DNA of 64,000 bases from BOG-908 sp965198915 (GTDB taxonomy: Bacteria; Pseudomonadota; Alphaproteobacteria; Acetobacterales; Acetobacteraceae), in NCBI GenBank assembly GCA_965198915.1, contig CBDAQC010000004.1:62001-126000 (forward strand), read 5' to 3'. The position numbers and the translations under genes are program-made. This document shows, piece by piece, positions 17,852-25,456 of the stretch; position 1 is the first letter of the stretch; each line of letters opens with the position of its first letter. A model generated the notes under the pieces. It was not told where the DNA came from. It was given only the letters and a program-made list of their open reading frames with translations, and searched no databases.

Positions 17852-17900
17852 CGAGAAAGGGAGGCCTTCTCTCTGGAAAGAAGAAGCAAGAAGCTTTTGT
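17852..17900. repeat. Dispersed palindromic element, diverged left arm
   Basis: GGCCTTCTCTCTGGAAAG ... AGAAGC variant whose T/A stem has been replaced by mixed bases. This is the last copy before the repeat-free 18-36 kb stretch. The rest of 17778-18059 is GC-rich and holds nothing further recognised. Confidence 0.6.
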
Positions 17901-18059
17901 CTCTGCCCTGCTCGGGCAATCGGCTTTCTTCGGCAGGCACCGGGCTGGAAAAACCGGCTCCGCCCCTGGTAAATCCCGCCCGCCCGGGTATCACCTCGGC
18001 TGTCCGCGCCGGGCGAGTCCCCCCCCGTCCGCGCAGGCCCAAGCAACAGGAGACGTCCC

Positions 18060-18434
18060 ATGTTCTCGCACATCATGATCGGCACCAACGACCTCAACCG
18101 CGCCAAGGCGTTCTATGACAAGCTGCTCGCCACGGTGGACGTGCCGCCCGCGCGCATCGACGGTAACCGCATGTTCTACATGACGAAGACCGGCATACTT
18201 TCGATCACCAAGCCGATAAACGGCGAGCCCGCCACCAACGCCAACGGCATGACGATCGGCTTCGCCACGTCGTCGCCCGAGCAGACCGACGCCTGGCACG
18301 ACGCCGGTGTGGCGGCTGGCGGCAGCACGTGCGAGGACCCGCCTGGCGTGCGCGAGGGGGCGCTGGGGAAGCTTTATCTGGCGTATCTGCGTGATCCGGA
18401 TGGGCACAAGCTTTGTGCGCTGCACCGGATGTAG
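18060..18434 (+). CDS. VOC (glyoxalase/bleomycin-resistance fold) family protein
   Basis: 124 residues, a single VOC unit pair. It opens FSHIMIGTNDLNRAKAFYDKLL, contains GMTIGFATSS in the middle, and ends YLRDPDGHKLCALHRM with a metal-ligand-type Glu/His region. A good AGGAGA ribosome site lies 8 bp upstream. Such proteins are lyases, isomerases or drug-binding proteins; the substrate cannot be assigned. Confidence 0.88.
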   Translation: MFSHIMIGTNDLNRAKAFYDKLLATVDVPPARIDGNRMFYMTKTGILSITKPINGEPATNANGMTIGFATSSPEQTDAWHDAGVAAGGSTCEDPPGVREGALGKLYLAYLRDPDGHKLCALHRM

Positions 18435-18589
18435 GGCAAACCAGGCGGACATCTGGGCAAGCATGGGGCTCTGCCCGGTGCTGACCGCCCACGTCATATC
18501 GGGGCGTTGGGTCTGGGTGTGCTCGTCGTGATGCTGCTCGCGGCACTGCATTTCGGCCGCTTCAATAGCGGCGAAATGCAGGATCGTTC

Positions 18590-18960
18590 GTGACGACAGT
18601 CGGCCGCTGAACGGGTCGGCGTGCAGCACCTCCTGCACCAGCAATGCAAGACCACCGAAGCCTTTCGCGTGCCGGTCGCACCGAGTGCGAGGTGGATGCG
18701 CACGCGGGCTGGCACAGTGAGCATACCGGCTGTTCAGCACGGCCACGACCCGTCGCAGAGCGTCGGCATAACGTTCGATCCGACACGGATGCGTCGACCG
18801 CCCGCAAGCTCGATCTCGATCATGCCGCGGTAGCTGTCCAGTGCGCAGACCGTTACAGGCGCAGGCGCCTGCGAAGCTGGCAGTAGCGGCGCCTCTCCAA
18901 CCCGGACCCCGCCAATCGTCGTGGGCGTGGCGGAACCTGCGGTGAGGAGAGACCGGGGCT
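18590..18960 (-). pseudogene. IS66-family remnant (tnpA 3' end and tnpB 5' part)
   Basis: Fragments in shifting frames match IS66 accessory proteins. The TnpA C-terminus appears as MIEIELAGGRRIRVGSNV and then ADALRRVVAVLNSR. The TnpB start appears as VPARVRIHLALGATGTRK and GFGGLALLVQEVLHADPFSG. At least two frame changes separate them, and the main transposase is absent, so it is non-functional. It marks the left edge of the accessory stretch. 18435-18590 holds nothing recognised. Confidence 0.7.
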
Positions 18961-18984
18961 TCTGACATGAGGCGTTGCGGGTGA

Positions 18985-20013
18985 TCACATACGCAAGAGA
19001 GCTTCGGCATTGCGATGGGCGAACTTCTCCTTGTCCTCCTGGCTGATAGGAAGCTGTTCCAGGAACTCGCGAGCACCCGTGTTGGTGAGGTAGGGGTAGT
19101 CCACAGCATAGAGCAGACGATCTGCGCCCAGAACCTCATGGATGAACTTGAAGTGCGGCAGGTTCAGCATGCCGCTCGGCGTGACGTAGACATGCGACGT
19201 GTAGGTGTCCGTGATGGTCCGCGACAGTCCGGTAACGCCCCGCGGCATCGCGTCATCCATACGCTGGAGATAGAAGGGCACCATCTCGCCCCAGTGGCCG
19301 CTGATGATTCGCAAGTCGGGGAACTTGTCGAACACCCCGGACAGGATCATGCGGATGACCTGAATGCCGGCCTCGTTGTGCCAGCCCCAGCCGAACAACG
19401 ACAGGCGCGCGGTCACCATCTTGCCCAAGTTTCCGTAGTAGGGAAGCTGCACCTGCGGCAGAGGAGGGCCAGGGTGCACGTAGAGTGGCACCTTCAGTTC
19501 GGCCAGTTTCGCCAGCATGGGCCCATAGCGCGGATCGTCCAGGAAACTCTGGCCGGGCCGCCCTATCAGCAGCGTACCCTTGAGGCCCAGCTCGTGCACG
19601 GCCCGCCCCAGTTCGTCAGCTGCAGCCTTCGGGTCCTGCCATGGCAGAGTCGCGAAGCCCGCGAAACGATCGGGGTGAGCCCGCGCGATTGCGGCGAGCC
19701 TGTCGTTGGCTGCACGCGTCAGCTCAACGCCTTGCACGGCCGGAGCCAGTTGGGGCGCGTTGCTGTACGACAGGACCTGCATGTCGATGCCATGTGCATC
19801 CATGTCGGCGAGCCGCCCGGCGCCGACGTCAGCCGCCCTGGGCGTGATTTCGCGCACCGGGAGCATGTAAGGGCGGTTTTCAGATACCGGCGGCTTGTCC
19901 TCGACGGCATCGTCCAGGTCGGCAAGGTATGCGGCTTCTGCTGCCTGGGCTGCCTGGGTCGCCTTCGCGATGCCGGGATCCAGGGTGTGTTCCTCGAGGG
20001 CGATAATCCGCAT
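18985..20013 (-). CDS. Amidohydrolase family protein (ACMSD/resorcylate decarboxylase-like)
   Basis: 342 residues, amidohydrolase-2 fold. The N-terminal metal-binding motif is the ALEEH variant. Further motifs are VPLYVHPGPPLP, LRIISGHWGEMVPFYLQRMDD and the C-terminal VDYPYLTNTGAREFLEQLPI. Relatives are nonoxidative decarboxylases or hydrolases of aromatic acids; the substrate is not evident. It lies alone between an IS66 remnant and a decayed LLM oxidoreductase, consistent with an accessory catabolic function. Confidence 0.85.
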   Translation of the reverse strand: MRIIALEEHTLDPGIAKATQAAQAAEAAYLADLDDAVEDKPPVSENRPYMLPVREITPRAADVGAGRLADMDAHGIDMQVLSYSNAPQLAPAVQGVELTRAANDRLAAIARAHPDRFAGFATLPWQDPKAAADELGRAVHELGLKGTLLIGRPGQSFLDDPRYGPMLAKLAELKVPLYVHPGPPLPQVQLPYYGNLGKMVTARLSLFGWGWHNEAGIQVIRMILSGVFDKFPDLRIISGHWGEMVPFYLQRMDDAMPRGVTGLSRTITDTYTSHVYVTPSGMLNLPHFKFIHEVLGADRLLYAVDYPYLTNTGAREFLEQLPISQEDKEKFAHRNAEALLRM

Positions 20014-20139
20014 TTGTTGGTTCCTGGAAGGAGCGACAGGCGCATTGGCCCGTACTGGATCGCCAGAACCTTACAAACTCTTTAGCGGTTAAGCATTCAA
20101 GCCGATTCTGGAAGACTGCCCCGAGGGTGTCGCCAGGCC

Positions 20140-20448
20140 CGTCACGAGACCGGGCGCCGCAGCCTGATAGTCGAGGCGCTGGAAAGCTACTGCGATCGGG
20201 CGCGAGCGGGGTTGGGCGCCCGCCACGCGACAGCTATTCGATGCGATGTGCGCCCCCTCGGCGCCTACCTGATCGGCGATCCTGAAACGGTCGCCGAGAA
20301 GGTACTTACCGCGAGCGAGGCGTTGGGCGGCATCGCGCGCCTGACGTTCCAGATGAGTTCGGCGTTGCTGGACCACGGCGCCATGCTGCGCTCGATCGAG
20401 TTGCTTGGCAGCAAGGTGGCGCCGGTCGTCCGCGCTGCAGAAAATCGA
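20140..20448 (+). pseudogene. Fragment of LLM-class flavin-dependent oxidoreductase
   Basis: Only the C-terminal third remains: LIGDPETVAEKVLTASEALGG, ARLTFQMSSALLDHGAMLRSIELLGSKVAPVV match the end of luciferase-like monooxygenases. No start or flavin-binding N-terminal region is found upstream, so it is a truncated relic. The rest of 20014-20517 shows nothing further. Confidence 0.65.
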
Positions 20449-20517
20449 CTACTTTGTCGATGCCTACAAGTTCGGCCTAAAGCGGCTTGAAGGCCCTCGA
20501 CGATAACCTCTCAGCAA

Positions 20518-21888
20518 TCATCGCAGCGACTCGGCGGCCATCGCGTCGGGCCCGAACGCGTCGGCGGGGTGCATTGCGGTCAGTTTGTAACTTCCCGGTG
20601 TAAAGACGAAATCGTAACAGTACCCGCCCTGGATCAGGTCGTAGAAGAACGCGCTGCCGCCGATTACCGCCGGCACGCCCGGCATCGCCATCATCGTCGC
20701 CTGCGCAAACTTCCAGAGTTTGCCGTCCTCGTCCCAGCCCTCGCTGTACACGGCAAGCCACGTATCCTCGTCCAGGTAGAAGCGTCGTCGGGGTGCGACG
20801 TGGTGCCGGCCGGGCGCCAGCGTGCCCTCGACCACCCAGACGCGATGCAGCTCGTAGCGCAACTCGTCCTGGTTGGCATGCGCCGGCCCCATCGCTCGCG
20901 CGGCGGGGACGAGTGCCAGCCGGTTGTTGTTGTAGGGCACGAACATCTCGCGCTTGCCGAGCAGGCGGAACACGTAACGGTCCTGCCCGCCGAAGAACAG
21001 GTAGTAGTCGTCCATCGACTCGTAGCCGGCGGCGGTCGGGTCCGGCGTGTCGTAGGAGAACGAGGGTGCGCGGCGCACCCGGTGCTCGCCGGGATGGTTC
21101 AGCCAGGCGACAAAGGGCGATGCGGACACATCGAGCGGCTGCCAGCCGATGTAGCCCTGGCCAACGAGGGTCGCGGGGGCGTCCATCCGCCGGCGGGTCT
21201 TGAAGTAATACTTGCCGACGCTCTCCGGCGTGGCTCCCGGCGCGTAATACGGAAAATCGGTGATCTCGTCATAGCCGGCGGTCAGCTCGGTGGTGCCGTC
21301 CCCAGGGGCCACGTAGGTCCGTATGTGCGCTTCGCGGGCCGCACCCCAGAACGCGAGAAGATGGTTCCACATCGCCTCGGCGCCGTTTCCCGGGATCGGG
21401 AACGGGATGCCGCCGGCGGCGCCTTCCACGCCCTCGGCGATGCCGGACTCGGCGGCGTGGGCACGCAGCGCGTTGCGCGCGACGGCCGAATAGACCGATG
21501 GCGGGAAAGCCGCGGTGCGGCGTGTCGCGAAGACATGCATGCGGTAGTCGGGGTAGCGTCGGAACAGCGCCAGCGCCCCCTCGGGAAGCCTGTCGGCCTG
21601 CGTCTGGACGTTGGAGGCATCGATCGTAAACAGCTCCCGGTCGCGGGCGAACGGGTCGGTCCAGGGCAGGCCGGTCGGCGAGGGCGGACCGACCAGGCCG
21701 CCTGTCCAGGGCGGTATGGTGCCGGCCTGGTTGCCGGCCCGCTCGGCGCCCATCGGGGTCAACCGGCCTTGCAGCGCCGCCGCTGCTTCAGCCGTCACCG
21801 CGGCGTGCGCGCCGGCTGCACCCCAGGCCAGGTTGACAGCCGCCAGCAGGATTGCCGCCATCGGCTTGCGCCGGGTTCTCGTGCTCAT
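20518..21888 (-). CDS. DUF1329 protein (outer-membrane-associated, DUF1302 partner)
   Basis: 456 residues from ATG 21888, with a signal peptide (MAAILLAAVNLAWGAAGAHA after a basic start). It matches DUF1329, a large LolA-like exported family: GRLTPMGAERAGNQAGTIPPW, FPIPGNGAEAMWNHL, YNNNRLALVP and WVVEGTLAPGRHHVAPRR. In many proteobacteria DUF1329 and DUF1302 genes are paired and act in export or surface lipid handling. Here the two diverge and their 5' ends overlap if the long DUF1302 start is used. Confidence 0.85.
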   Translation of the reverse strand: MSTRTRRKPMAAILLAAVNLAWGAAGAHAAVTAEAAAALQGRLTPMGAERAGNQAGTIPPWTGGLVGPPSPTGLPWTDPFARDRELFTIDASNVQTQADRLPEGALALFRRYPDYRMHVFATRRTAAFPPSVYSAVARNALRAHAAESGIAEGVEGAAGGIPFPIPGNGAEAMWNHLLAFWGAAREAHIRTYVAPGDGTTELTAGYDEITDFPYYAPGATPESVGKYYFKTRRRMDAPATLVGQGYIGWQPLDVSASPFVAWLNHPGEHRVRRAPSFSYDTPDPTAAGYESMDDYYLFFGGQDRYVFRLLGKREMFVPYNNNRLALVPAARAMGPAHANQDELRYELHRVWVVEGTLAPGRHHVAPRRRFYLDEDTWLAVYSEGWDEDGKLWKFAQATMMAMPGVPAVIGGSAFFYDLIQGGYCYDFVFTPGSYKLTAMHPADAFGPDAMAAESLR

Positions 21889-23689
21889 GCAGCCGACATC
21901 GCACGCCGCACCTCGGCCCGGAAGCCCGCAGGCGGCTGCCGCAGAGCGGCCGCTTGCCGCAGGGCCTGGGCCGATAGCCGGCCGTCGCCTCACGCATGAA
22001 AGAGCGACGCAGGGCGCGCCTGGCCCGCCGCCAGCCCAGAAGACCCTGGCGGTCCCCTCCTCTTCATCCGCGCCGGTTCAGGTCGCCTGTCCCCGGTTCA
22101 GGTCCAAGGGCCACACGCCCGGTCTGCCCAAGGCGGCCGCCCTGACCTGTGGCATCCTCTGCGGCCTCGCCGGATCCGCCGCTGCCGCCGACCTGGGCAC
22201 GATCGGCGGCTTCGATGTCCGCCTGGATAGCGGGCTGGGCGTCTCGCTCGGCCTGCGCGTTGCCCCGCAAGACCCTGCCTTGCTGGACCTGGTCAACGCC
22301 GACGACGGCGACCGCGCGTTCGCAGAAGGCCCGATCTCCGAACGCCTGGACGTGTCGGAAACACTGGACGCCACCAGCGGTGCGTTCGGCGTGGAGATCG
22401 GTGCCGATGGCTGGTACGACGCGGCGTACCACGGCACGAACGCCAACCGTTCGCCCGCCACCTTCAACCCGGTCACCGTTGCGCATGATATGTTCCCGGC
22501 CGATGTGCGCCGGCTGATGGGCGGCACGGTCGAACTCGGTCCCGCCTATGTCCGCTACAAGTTCGACCTGGACGGCTTGCCCATCAGCCTCAGGATTGGG
22601 CGGCAGACCCTGCTCTGGGGCGAGAGCCTGTTCTTCGCGCAGGACGGCATCGCCGGCGCGCAGGCCCCGCTGGACCTGATCAAGGGGGCGAGCCAGCCTT
22701 TGGCTCCCGCCAACCAGTTGTATCTGCCAGTGGCGCAGGCCGACATCCGGTTGCAGCTGCCCTTCGGCCTGTCTCTCGAAGCCTATGACCAGGCGGAGTG
22801 GCGGCGGGACCGCGTCCCAGGGGTCGCCAGCTACTTCAGCACCAGCGACGTGCTGGACACCGGCGGCCAGCGCCTTTTCACGGCCGGCGGCAGTGTCCTG
22901 TTCCGGGCGCAGGACGACACGCCGTCCGCCGCCGGGCTCGGCCAGTTCGGCGTTGCGTTGCTGCGTGACGGCGGTACGCTCGGCCTGGGCCTCTACGCGC
23001 TGCGCTACAACGCCAAGTCGCCGGCTATCGACCTCGGTGTGGCGGAGGGCACCTACCGGTTGGTGTTCCCGCGGGGCATCGACCTGCTTGGGGCCAGCAT
23101 CAGCACCTATGCGGGCGACGCCACGCTGGCCGGCGAAGTGTCGTTCCGGCGCAACCTGCCGCTGGTCAGCCGCTTCCAGCCGCTGACACCGAGCCTGCTG
23201 CCGTCAGCGTCCGTCGTTCCGGCCCTGCCGCCACCGCCGCAGGCAGGTTTTGCCACCGGCCAGACCCTCACCGGCCTGGCCTCCTACGAACGCCTGCTGC
23301 CGCCCGGACGGCTGTGGGACGTCGCGAACCTGCAAGCCGAGGCGGCCGCGACGCAGCTGGTGTCCGTGCAGACCAACCCGGGTGACCGCCTGCCGGGATC
23401 CACCAGTTTCAGCTCGGCGCTGCAGGTGGTGCTGACGCCGACCTGGTACAACGTGCGCCGGGACCTCAATGTGTCCGTGCCGGCCGGGTTCCGGATCGGC
23501 CTGGCCGGAAAGTCGAGCGTCGATGCCGGCGAGGACGCGGGTACCGGCACCCTCACACTTGGCATCTCGGCCACGTACCGGACGGTGTGGCAGACCGGCC
23601 TGTCCTACACTCACTACCTCGGTGCGCCGCGCCTGCAGCCGTTGGCGGACCGTGATTTTGTGTTGCTGTCCCTCGTCAGGACGTTCTAG
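21887..23689 (+). CDS. DUF1302 protein (porin-like outer-membrane beta-barrel)
   Basis: The mature part begins near 22195 (DLGTIGGFDVRLDSGLGVSLG) after a signal-like segment (AAALTCGILCGLAGSAAAA). It continues with alternating strands and ends in ...DFVLLSLVRTF, with the terminal Phe typical of barrels. Family features include RYKFDLDGLPISLRIGRQTLLWGES. The start is unsure: the only in-frame ATG upstream is at 21887, which would add about 85 atypical residues before the signal peptide. ATG 21996 is out of frame, so a 5' frameshift is possible. It is a partner of the divergent DUF1329 gene. Confidence 0.75.
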   Translation: MQPTSHAAPRPGSPQAAAAERPLAAGPGPIAGRRLTHERATQGAPGPPPAQKTLAVPSSSSAPVQVACPRFRSKGHTPGLPKAAALTCGILCGLAGSAAAADLGTIGGFDVRLDSGLGVSLGLRVAPQDPALLDLVNADDGDRAFAEGPISERLDVSETLDATSGAFGVEIGADGWYDAAYHGTNANRSPATFNPVTVAHDMFPADVRRLMGGTVELGPAYVRYKFDLDGLPISLRIGRQTLLWGESLFFAQDGIAGAQAPLDLIKGASQPLAPANQLYLPVAQADIRLQLPFGLSLEAYDQAEWRRDRVPGVASYFSTSDVLDTGGQRLFTAGGSVLFRAQDDTPSAAGLGQFGVALLRDGGTLGLGLYALRYNAKSPAIDLGVAEGTYRLVFPRGIDLLGASISTYAGDATLAGEVSFRRNLPLVSRFQPLTPSLLPSASVVPALPPPPQAGFATGQTLTGLASYERLLPPGRLWDVANLQAEAAATQLVSVQTNPGDRLPGSTSFSSALQVVLTPTWYNVRRDLNVSVPAGFRIGLAGKSSVDAGEDAGTGTLTLGISATYRTVWQTGLSYTHYLGAPRLQPLADRDFVLLSLVRTF

Positions 23690-23728
23690 CGGACTTGGAG
23701 CACGGGGAGGCAAACAGTCGTTTGAGGT

Positions 23729-23787
23729 CTGGGACCGGGATAAGGCCTGGGACCGGATAAGGCTGGGACCGGTAAGGCTAAGACCGG
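23729..23787. repeat. Imperfect tandem repeat upstream of the sigma gene
   Basis: Three to four copies of CTGGGACCGGATAAGGC-like units (16-18 bp, shortening by one base from copy to copy) run up to the first promoter-like box. They may be slippage-prone or a regulator-binding array; no function is shown. Confidence 0.65.
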
Positions 23788-23811
23788 AATTCCAGTCGTG
23801 CGGGGTGCGTC
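23786..23811 (+). promoter_or_regulatory. ECF-type promoter box, distal copy, sigma gene
   Basis: GGAAT (23786-23790), 17 nt, CGTC (23808-23811). Same -35/-10 pattern as the proximal box and the three boxes at the secreted-protein genes. Confidence 0.45.
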
Positions 23812-23833
23812 TGGATGATCCGCAGTAACCTTT

Positions 23834-23859
23834 GGAATAAAACATCGCGCTGCCGCGTC
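23834..23859 (+). promoter_or_regulatory. ECF-type promoter box, proximal copy, sigma gene
   Basis: GGAAT (23834-23838), 17 nt, CGTC (23856-23859), about 140 bp before the sigma-factor start. It fits the general ECF pattern GGAAC/T - N16/17 - CGTC/T and suggests autoregulation. Confidence 0.55.
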
Positions 23860-23996
23860 CTAAGATGGCGTAGCGCGCAGAGGGTGAATGTGCATGCAAG
23901 CGTGTTGGCGCCCTTCGGCGCGCAGGACGATCAGGCCGGGGCCGCGGTTGCGGAGCCAAGCGGTTGAGCGAGCGTGCCGGGCGGCTCGGCGCCGCC

Positions 23997-24488
23997 ATGG
24001 TAGCCCAGTTGCCCGCCCTGCGCCGCTACGCGCTCGGGCTGACCGGCCAGCACGCGTCCGCCGACGACCTGGTGCAGGACTGCATCGAACGCGCCCTGCG
24101 CCGGCTGGCATCCCTGGACGATGAAAACAGGATCGGCGCCTGGCTGCGCACTATTCTTTTCAACGCCTTCGTTGACGAGCGGCGGCAGCTGCGCCATCGG
24201 GGCGAAACCGTGGAGACCGAGTTCCTGGAGACCCTGCCCGACCTAGGCCATGATCCGCAGAGGCGGCACGAGTTGCAGCAGGTTCTGCGCGCTGCGTCCA
24301 CGCTGACGCCGCAGCATCGCCAGGTGCTGCTCCTGGTCGGCGTGGAAGGGTTGAGCTACCGCGAAGCGGCCGAGGAGACCGGCGTTCCCGTCGGCACGGT
24401 CATGTCGCGCCTGGCCCGTGCGCGAGACCAGTTGCGGCTTGCCGTGGAGGCCGGCGCACCCCAGGCCGGCGCGGCAGCCGCAGGATGA
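23997..24488 (+). CDS. ECF-type RNA polymerase sigma factor
   Basis: 163 residues from ATG 23997 (TTG 23964 would add 11). Region 2 has YALGLTGQHASADDLVQDCIERAL and region 4 has LTPQHRQVLLLVGVEGLSYREAAEETGVPVGTVMSRLARAR. There is no sigma-3 region, so it is ECF class. The stop overlaps the anti-sigma start (ATGA), giving translational coupling. Five GGAAT-N16/17-CGTC boxes nearby, two in front of this gene, suggest it controls itself and three exported-protein genes. Confidence 0.93.
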   Translation: MVAQLPALRRYALGLTGQHASADDLVQDCIERALRRLASLDDENRIGAWLRTILFNAFVDERRQLRHRGETVETEFLETLPDLGHDPQRRHELQQVLRAASTLTPQHRQVLLLVGVEGLSYREAAEETGVPVGTVMSRLARARDQLRLAVEAGAPQAGAAAAG

Positions 24489-25219
24489 GCGGCGTCCAGC
24501 CGGCCAGCGAGGACGAGCTGCACGCCTTCGTGGACGGCGCGCTGCACCCCGGGCGCCGGGATGAGGTGGCCGCGATCCTGCGCGCAGACCCGGCGCTGGC
24601 CGCCAGGGTGGCCGGCTATGTGCACGACCGCGACCTCCTGCGCGCGGCGGTGACACACCTCTCGGCTGGTCAGCTTCCGTCGGAATGGGCCGCGCAGATC
24701 GCAGCGGCAACCGCGCGGCGGCGCCCGGCGCGTCTGGGCCGGCGCTACGCCATCGCCGCCAGCGTGGCTTTGGCGCTCGGAGCGGCGGCGGCGGCAAGGT
24801 GGTCCGGCGGGGACACGATCCTGGCGGATGCCTTGGCGGTCAGAGATGGCGCAGCTGCCGGAGGCCGCGCCCTGCCCGCGGATTTGCTGGCGGACGCCGC
24901 CGCGCGCGACGCACAGCTGGCATCGGCGATCGGCCTTCCCGCACATGCGCCCGACCTGCAGCGTTTCGGCTTCCAGCTCACGGCCGTGCAACTGTTCACG
25001 CGCGGAGCACAGCTGCGCTACGCCGACCGCGGCCGCCGCAACCTTACCATCTACGTGCGGCCGTCGGATGGAACGGTCAGGTTCGACATGCTGCGGCAAG
25101 GCGCACAGCGTATCTGCATCTGGCAAGACAACGTCGTCGGCGCCGTAATCGTGGCGCCGTTATCGGCCGGCGAGATGATGCGGGTGGCGAGCAAGGCTTA
25201 CGGAGATCTCGACCTTTAA
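24485..25219 (+). CDS. Membrane-anchored anti-sigma factor
   Basis: 244 residues. The N-terminal cytoplasmic part (DELHAFVDGALHPGRRDEVAAILRADPALAARVAGY) is the anti-sigma helical domain, without the zinc-binding His/Cys set. A single membrane helix follows at about residues 85-105 (AIAASVALALGAAAAARW), then a periplasmic domain (LTAVQLFTRGAQLRYADRGRRNLTIYV) resembling the RskA/anti-sigma transmembrane group. It should hold the sigma factor until an envelope signal is sensed. It overlaps the sigma gene by 4 bp. Confidence 0.88.
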   Translation: MSGVQPASEDELHAFVDGALHPGRRDEVAAILRADPALAARVAGYVHDRDLLRAAVTHLSAGQLPSEWAAQIAAATARRRPARLGRRYAIAASVALALGAAAAARWSGGDTILADALAVRDGAAAGGRALPADLLADAAARDAQLASAIGLPAHAPDLQRFGFQLTAVQLFTRGAQLRYADRGRRNLTIYVRPSDGTVRFDMLRQGAQRICIWQDNVVGAVIVAPLSAGEMMRVASKAYGDLDL

Positions 25220-25393
25220 GGTCCGGAAGAGATTGCGGGTTTGGCGGACTTCATCCAGGAGGCGCAAAAGCTTTCCGCCCCTTGTCGCGTAGAGCGGAGC
25301 AAGGCGCGCTGCAATGCGCGCGCTTGACCCTGACGCATGACGGTCGAAAAGAAGCGGCCGCGAGCCCTCCAACCGTGCGCGCCGGTAGGAGCA

Positions 25394-25421
25394 GCAGTTT
25401 CGTTTCTGGAAACGAAACTGC
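25394..25421. terminator. Perfect 13-bp hairpin between convergent genes
   Basis: GCAGTTTCGTTTC - TG - GAAACGAAACTGC lies between the anti-sigma stop (25219) and the S53 peptidase stop (25457). There is no T-run on either side and the stem is AT-rich, so it is an uncertain terminator or a protein-binding palindrome. The rest of the 237-bp gap shows nothing else. Confidence 0.4.
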
Positions 25422-25456
25422 CGTGCTTCCGCTCGGAGATGCCGAAGCTGCTGTTT

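Noticed and set aside
18484..18590. Short hydrophobic frame (ALGLGVLVVMLLAALHFGRF)
   Set aside because: No start codon with ribosome site and no continuation; may be chance in GC-rich DNA.
18435..18990. Left attachment site matching the tRNA-Gly 3' end
   Set aside because: No copy of the T-arm sequence was seen near the IS66 remnant or elsewhere in the window.
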